Source: CAZJPD01 sp964547795 (GTDB taxonomy: Bacteria > Pseudomonadota > Alphaproteobacteria > Rickettsiales > Midichloriaceae). From it: a DNA stretch of 36,692 nucleotides. Positions 33,269 through 36,692 of the stretch are shown here, piece after piece. How positions within the stretch are numbered: position 1 is the stretch's first letter; the number at the start of each line of letters is the position of its first letter. The notes beneath the pieces are model-generated. The model did no database searches, was not told the origin of the DNA, and worked only from the letters and a program-made list of their open reading frames with translations. The stretch spans positions 1 to 36,692 of the forward strand of contig CAZJPD010000005.1 in assembly GCA_964547795.1 (NCBI GenBank). The letters run 5' to 3'. Position numbers and translations under genes: made by a program.

Positions 33269-36204
33269 ATGAGAGTTGTTAACAAAATTATAAAAAAGTA
33301 CATTCATAGGAATCGAGTATTTAACTACTTTTCTCGTATTAGGGAGAAGAATTACGCAAGTTTAGCGGATATAAAAGTTCAGTGGTTTAATCAAAAAATG
33401 GCAATCAATACTTTTCTGTTTGAGAGTTTTAATTTTGATGCAGATGATATCGGAAATAGCAGAAGTAAATTTGTAGAGCAGGGGGGTAAATCAGTTATTC
33501 CTAAGATATGGGGTGATATACCCATGGTTGAAAGTGATACTATACAACCCGAAGGTAACATTTGCATAGCTCCTATGAAGTTCACACCGTATGCAGAAGC
33601 ACATCTTCGTAATTTCTTCAAAAGAGCAAATGATTCTGGCATACCGTATTTTTGGGATATTGGTAGCAATAAAATAGTAAAGAATAGCATGTTACAGATA
33701 GTGGAGCTGAAGCCAATGTTAGAGGTAGCAATACTGAAGACGACAGAACTAAACTTAAATATTGTGGGTAGCATAGTTAAAGATAAAATATCTTGGCAAA
33801 TTATAACAGCATCTGATGAATATGTAATTGATAATAAGGAAATAGATCCATATAGGAAGGATAGCAATAATAACAGACAGGAAGATCAAGAGAATAGCAG
33901 TAATAACAGACAGGAAGAAGAAGAGAAAGAAGAGGAGGCAACAGAAGAAGAGAAGCAAAACACGTGTCCTGCTAAAGGATTTGCAATAGATGAAATATGC
34001 CCTTTAAATGAATTAGATAATGAAGAGGAAGAAACAGAAGGGACAACAAACAATGAAAGCTGGCACAATGGTGATACTAGTAGCAGCAGTGCCGATAAGA
34101 AGGATGAGGTAAAAGCTGAGGAATATGGAGCAGAGTTGTGTCCATTTAATATAGTGATCAAAGATTTTACAACATACATTAAGCAAAACTTAGTTTGTGC
34201 AAAATTGACTATTAACGTACGTACATTCTGTTATCCAGATGGAGAAGCAGCAATCTCAATTTCTTTGGAAGGTGGGTTCAGTATATATAAGGGAGTGTTA
34301 AAGGTTTGTATAGATGCTTCTTCGGTATTGGATAATGAAGATATGTCAATATCAGGTAGTGCATTACAGACCTCATGGTTTGCACAAAAGGTATGCCCTA
34401 CTAATCCCAAAAATGAATTTAATATTGATTGGTTTGAGAAAACAACCCCTTATTTTGAGGTAGTTGGAAGTGTAGAAAATCAAGGTGTATTAGTTCTAGT
34501 ATCTAATACTAAGAGGTATTATTCAAGTAATCCATCAGTGCTAGGTGAGTATTCGCCTCAGCAGGCAGGAATGCAGAGTAATTGTCCAATTCCCTCAAGG
34601 AGTTTTTGGTCAGAAAGTAAACATGATGATCCACAGTTGCCAGATTTATCAACTTTTCCATCAAATGATAACGATGTTAATAAAATGAGAGGGCAATCAT
34701 CATCAGGTTCAGTCTCAACTATCCATCAAGGAAAAGGAGAAGAAGGCACATCTTGGCAAGTTACAACACCATCAGCTGAGCTTGTAGCTTCTTTAGAGGA
34801 TTTGAACAAGGAATGGGTAGAGGGTGATGAAGAGGATGAGAACGACAAAAGGGAAGGGGAGTTGGAAAGTAGTAAGGATGGTGAAACGAGAAGAAAAGAA
34901 AAATCTAAGAAAGACAATTTATTGGCGAAAAACGTGGTTGGTATGTGGATTAGTTTCAGTGAGAAGGAAGTTTTTGAAGATGGAATAGAAAAATTGAAGC
35001 ATCAGATTGCGGAAGAACAGCAAGCTATTCAAAAAAAACTCATGAGTTAGAAGGAATTCAGAATAATATAGCTGAGCAACAAAATATGCTACAAAATTAT
35101 GAGCAACAAAGAAAAGTCTTGGAGTTAGAAGAGAAGAGGCTAAAGCAAGAAATAGGAGATGTTGAAAGTCAGCGACAGAATATAGAGGATTATATAAAAG
35201 AGTTACAGGGTAAACAAGATCAAGCCTCAGAGGACACTAGTTTTTGGTCCCCCATTTTTTCTTCCAGTTATTGTGGTACCAGAGGTAAGAGTATAAATCA
35301 GTATGATTTATCCAGAGAGGAAACAGAATTACAACAGCTAGAAGAGAAACTAAGAAATTTGTGGGATAAAAAAGACCTACTATCAAAGCAGAATAAAGAC
35401 TTGTAAGCACAGAAATCTGAAGCAGAGACTCAGGTAAAGATGTTAAATGAAAATGTTCAGCCTTTAGAGCAAGATATACAGGCAAGTAAGGAAATAGAGA
35501 AAAACTTAGAAGAAAAAATAAAAATTACTCAGCATAAACTTGTTATTTACGAAATAGCATACACAGTCAGCTCAGTCATAGATCATTCTGATGATTTGAT
35601 ATGGCTTGTTGAACTGCCTCGAGATTTATGGCATGGCTTGTGGTATAGCGATTGACATTATTCAAAGAAATATGGCATTAAACTTTGGTTTGAGCAGTTG
35701 CCCAGAGCATATCAAGATCCTGTATTAAAATTTGAAACAAATTTACGAGTATTTTTAGGTGCAACTATGTCTTATACTACAGGAAATGGCTATTTCATTG
35801 GTAATGAAATATTAAAAAATTCTATGGTAAGTAAAGGACAGACACTCCTTGCTAGTACAGTTTCTGAATATACTGGTTGGGATTTTATACAGATTGATAA
35901 TGCTTTAAGGATAGCCTTCAATACAGCTCCGTATTTCATTGCTCATGGATTTAGGCTACTCTCTTTTCCTTGGGCATTAGCATTTGCAGCTGGTTCTGTG
36001 GTTTGGTCATTTTATGCTACGGAAGGGGATGTAATGCTTAACATCATCCCTAATTTAGTCAACTTTTCTTTTGCTTCTAATAAAGCTGTAAAGGGGCTTG
36101 TAGTTATCAATTCTGCACATATAATATATGAACACACAACTTATAAATATGAATTAGAAATTATAGAAGATGACGAAAATTTTTTGGATGATTACGATGG
36201 CTAA
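33269..36204 (+). pseudogene. Large acidic, Cys-Pro-containing coiled-coil protein of unknown function, broken
   Basis: Not recognised. From ATG 33269 the first frame gives 593 residues: an N-terminal region without signal peptide, an acidic low-complexity stretch around residues 195-235 (QEEEEKEEEATEEEKQ), five Cys-Pro pairs (CPAKG, CPLNE, CPFNI, CPTNP, CPIPS) and a charged linker with DEEDENDKREGELE. The frame breaks at A8 (35031-35038). With one more A it continues as a long coiled coil (HELEGIQNNIAEQQNMLQNY, VLELEEKRLKQEIGDVESQR) interrupted by TAA 35404-35406 and, later, TGA 35653-35655. The C-terminal part has hydrophobic segments (RLLSFPWALAFAAGSVVWSF) and ends ENFLDDYDG. Restored length is about 976 residues. 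A surface or secreted host-interaction protein is a guess. Its 3' end overlaps the convergent lspA by 44 bases. Confidence 0.65.
33861..33919. repeat. Two-copy 33-base tandem repeat (SNNNRQE/SSNNRQE)
   Basis: ATAGCAATAATAACAGACAG at 33861 recurs as ATAGCAGTAATAACAGACAG at 33894. The 33-base period preserves the frame inside the acidic low-complexity stretch of the large orphan gene. Confidence 0.8.
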
Positions 36205-36658
36205 AAAACATTGCTTTTGTGATAATAATAATTATACTAAAAACGATGAAGCTATCTGCTAGGTTAAATGCAGGATAGTGCCAACCATAAACGTGTAAGT
36301 CGATAAAATCAAAGACTCTTCCAAATAAAAATCTATCAGCGATATTGCCAAATGCTCCTCCAATTATCATGCCTTGAAGTATAGGAGGAACGTTTTTCAT
36401 TAAACATAATATCAAAATCACAATGAGCATTGTTATTACTATGAAAAGCAGGGGTGATAAATTATAATCACTTAAAAAACCAAAACTAACGCCTTGATTC
36501 CAAACTTCTGTAAAATTAAAAAAACTATTTATCTTGAAACTGTGGATATTTCTTTGATGAAGCAATTGCAATACAGCGTTTTTTGTATATCGATCTAAGA
36601 AGAGGGTAATCGTACAAATTAGTATAAGAACAAGGTATCTCTTCAAATACATGTACAT
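36161..36658 (-). CDS. lspA: Lipoprotein signal peptidase (signal peptidase II)
   Basis: Inner-membrane aspartic protease that removes signal peptides from lipoproteins, such as the mltA and LpoA-like products here. The 165 residues show four hydrophobic helices and the family boxes: DRYTKNAVLQ, FNFTEVWNQGVSFGFL, GMIIGGAFGNIADRFLFGRV and FDFIDLHVYGWHYPAFNLAD, the Asp in NIADR and the Asp in FNLADS being the catalytic pair. Full length. Its last codons (HRNHPKNFRHLL) overlap the 3' end of the large orphan gene on the other strand. Confidence 0.95.
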   Translation of the reverse strand: MYMYLKRYLVLILICTITLFLDRYTKNAVLQLLHQRNIHSFKINSFFNFTEVWNQGVSFGFLSDYNLSPLLFIVITMLIVILILCLMKNVPPILQGMIIGGAFGNIADRFLFGRVFDFIDLHVYGWHYPAFNLADSFIVFSIIIIITKAMFFSHRNHPKNFRHLL

Positions 36659-36692
36659 TCTTTTAGAATATTAATTATTAATTCTTTGGAGT

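Overview
The window looks like a fragment of a low-GC alphaproteobacterial endosymbiont chromosome, most likely order Rickettsiales and plausibly a flagellum-bearing lineage such as Midichloriaceae. This rests on the strong A/T bias, the secB / Tim44-like / mltA cluster, a Rickettsia-type MFS (ProP-like) transporter, a Cys-rich VirB6-like protein, a stand-alone gatC and scattered flagellar genes. No 16S or other decisive marker is present, so the placement is inference. Four runs of ten N (590, 1318, 14176, 21987) each lie inside a gene and behave as placeholder gaps.

Layout. 1-283: broken IS481-type transposase running off the left edge. 493-4304 (minus): lytic transglycosylase, pssA, psd, then fliI. 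4370-6733 (plus): overlapping operon rluC-coaD-SH3 protein-rpiB. 6873-7982 (minus): tRNA-Ile, rpmA, rplU, tatA. 8066-10665: glyQ without glyS, ruvX, gatC and an OmpR-type response regulator; ruvX-gatC-regulator are bracketed by inverted copies of a dispersed hairpin repeat. 11001-13120: DUF1640-like pseudogene, rbfA, tRNA-Asn, xth. 13173-15754: fliQ-secB divergent from Tim44-like-mltA. 15891-18543: phytase-like phosphatase and MFS transporter, both broken. 19340-23019: fliF-fliG-fliH-fliN, of which only fliN is intact. 23071-28759: transposase remnant, class I aldolase, ribA, frameshifted flgE, nitronate monooxygenase-like enzyme. 29261-36658: broken VirB6-like gene, LpoA-like lipoprotein, a roughly 2.9 kb unrecognised acidic coiled-coil gene with three lesions, and lspA.

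The main theme is selective gene decay. Housekeeping genes (coaD, glyQ, rplU, rpmA, xth, secB, lspA, ribA, aldolase and others) read cleanly. Flagellar, secretion, transporter, phosphatase and orphan surface-type genes carry about twenty lesions: single-base indels, mostly in A/T or G runs, and clean in-frame TAA, TAG and TGA codons. fliI, fliQ and fliN are still open while fliF, fliG, fliH and flgE are not, so this looks like a flagellar system caught part-way through loss. Sequencing error or transcriptional slippage could explain the homopolymer cases but not the in-frame stops. At least five copies of a ~130-270 bp repeat with compensatory hairpin changes are dispersed through the window and sit at the edges of gene blocks.
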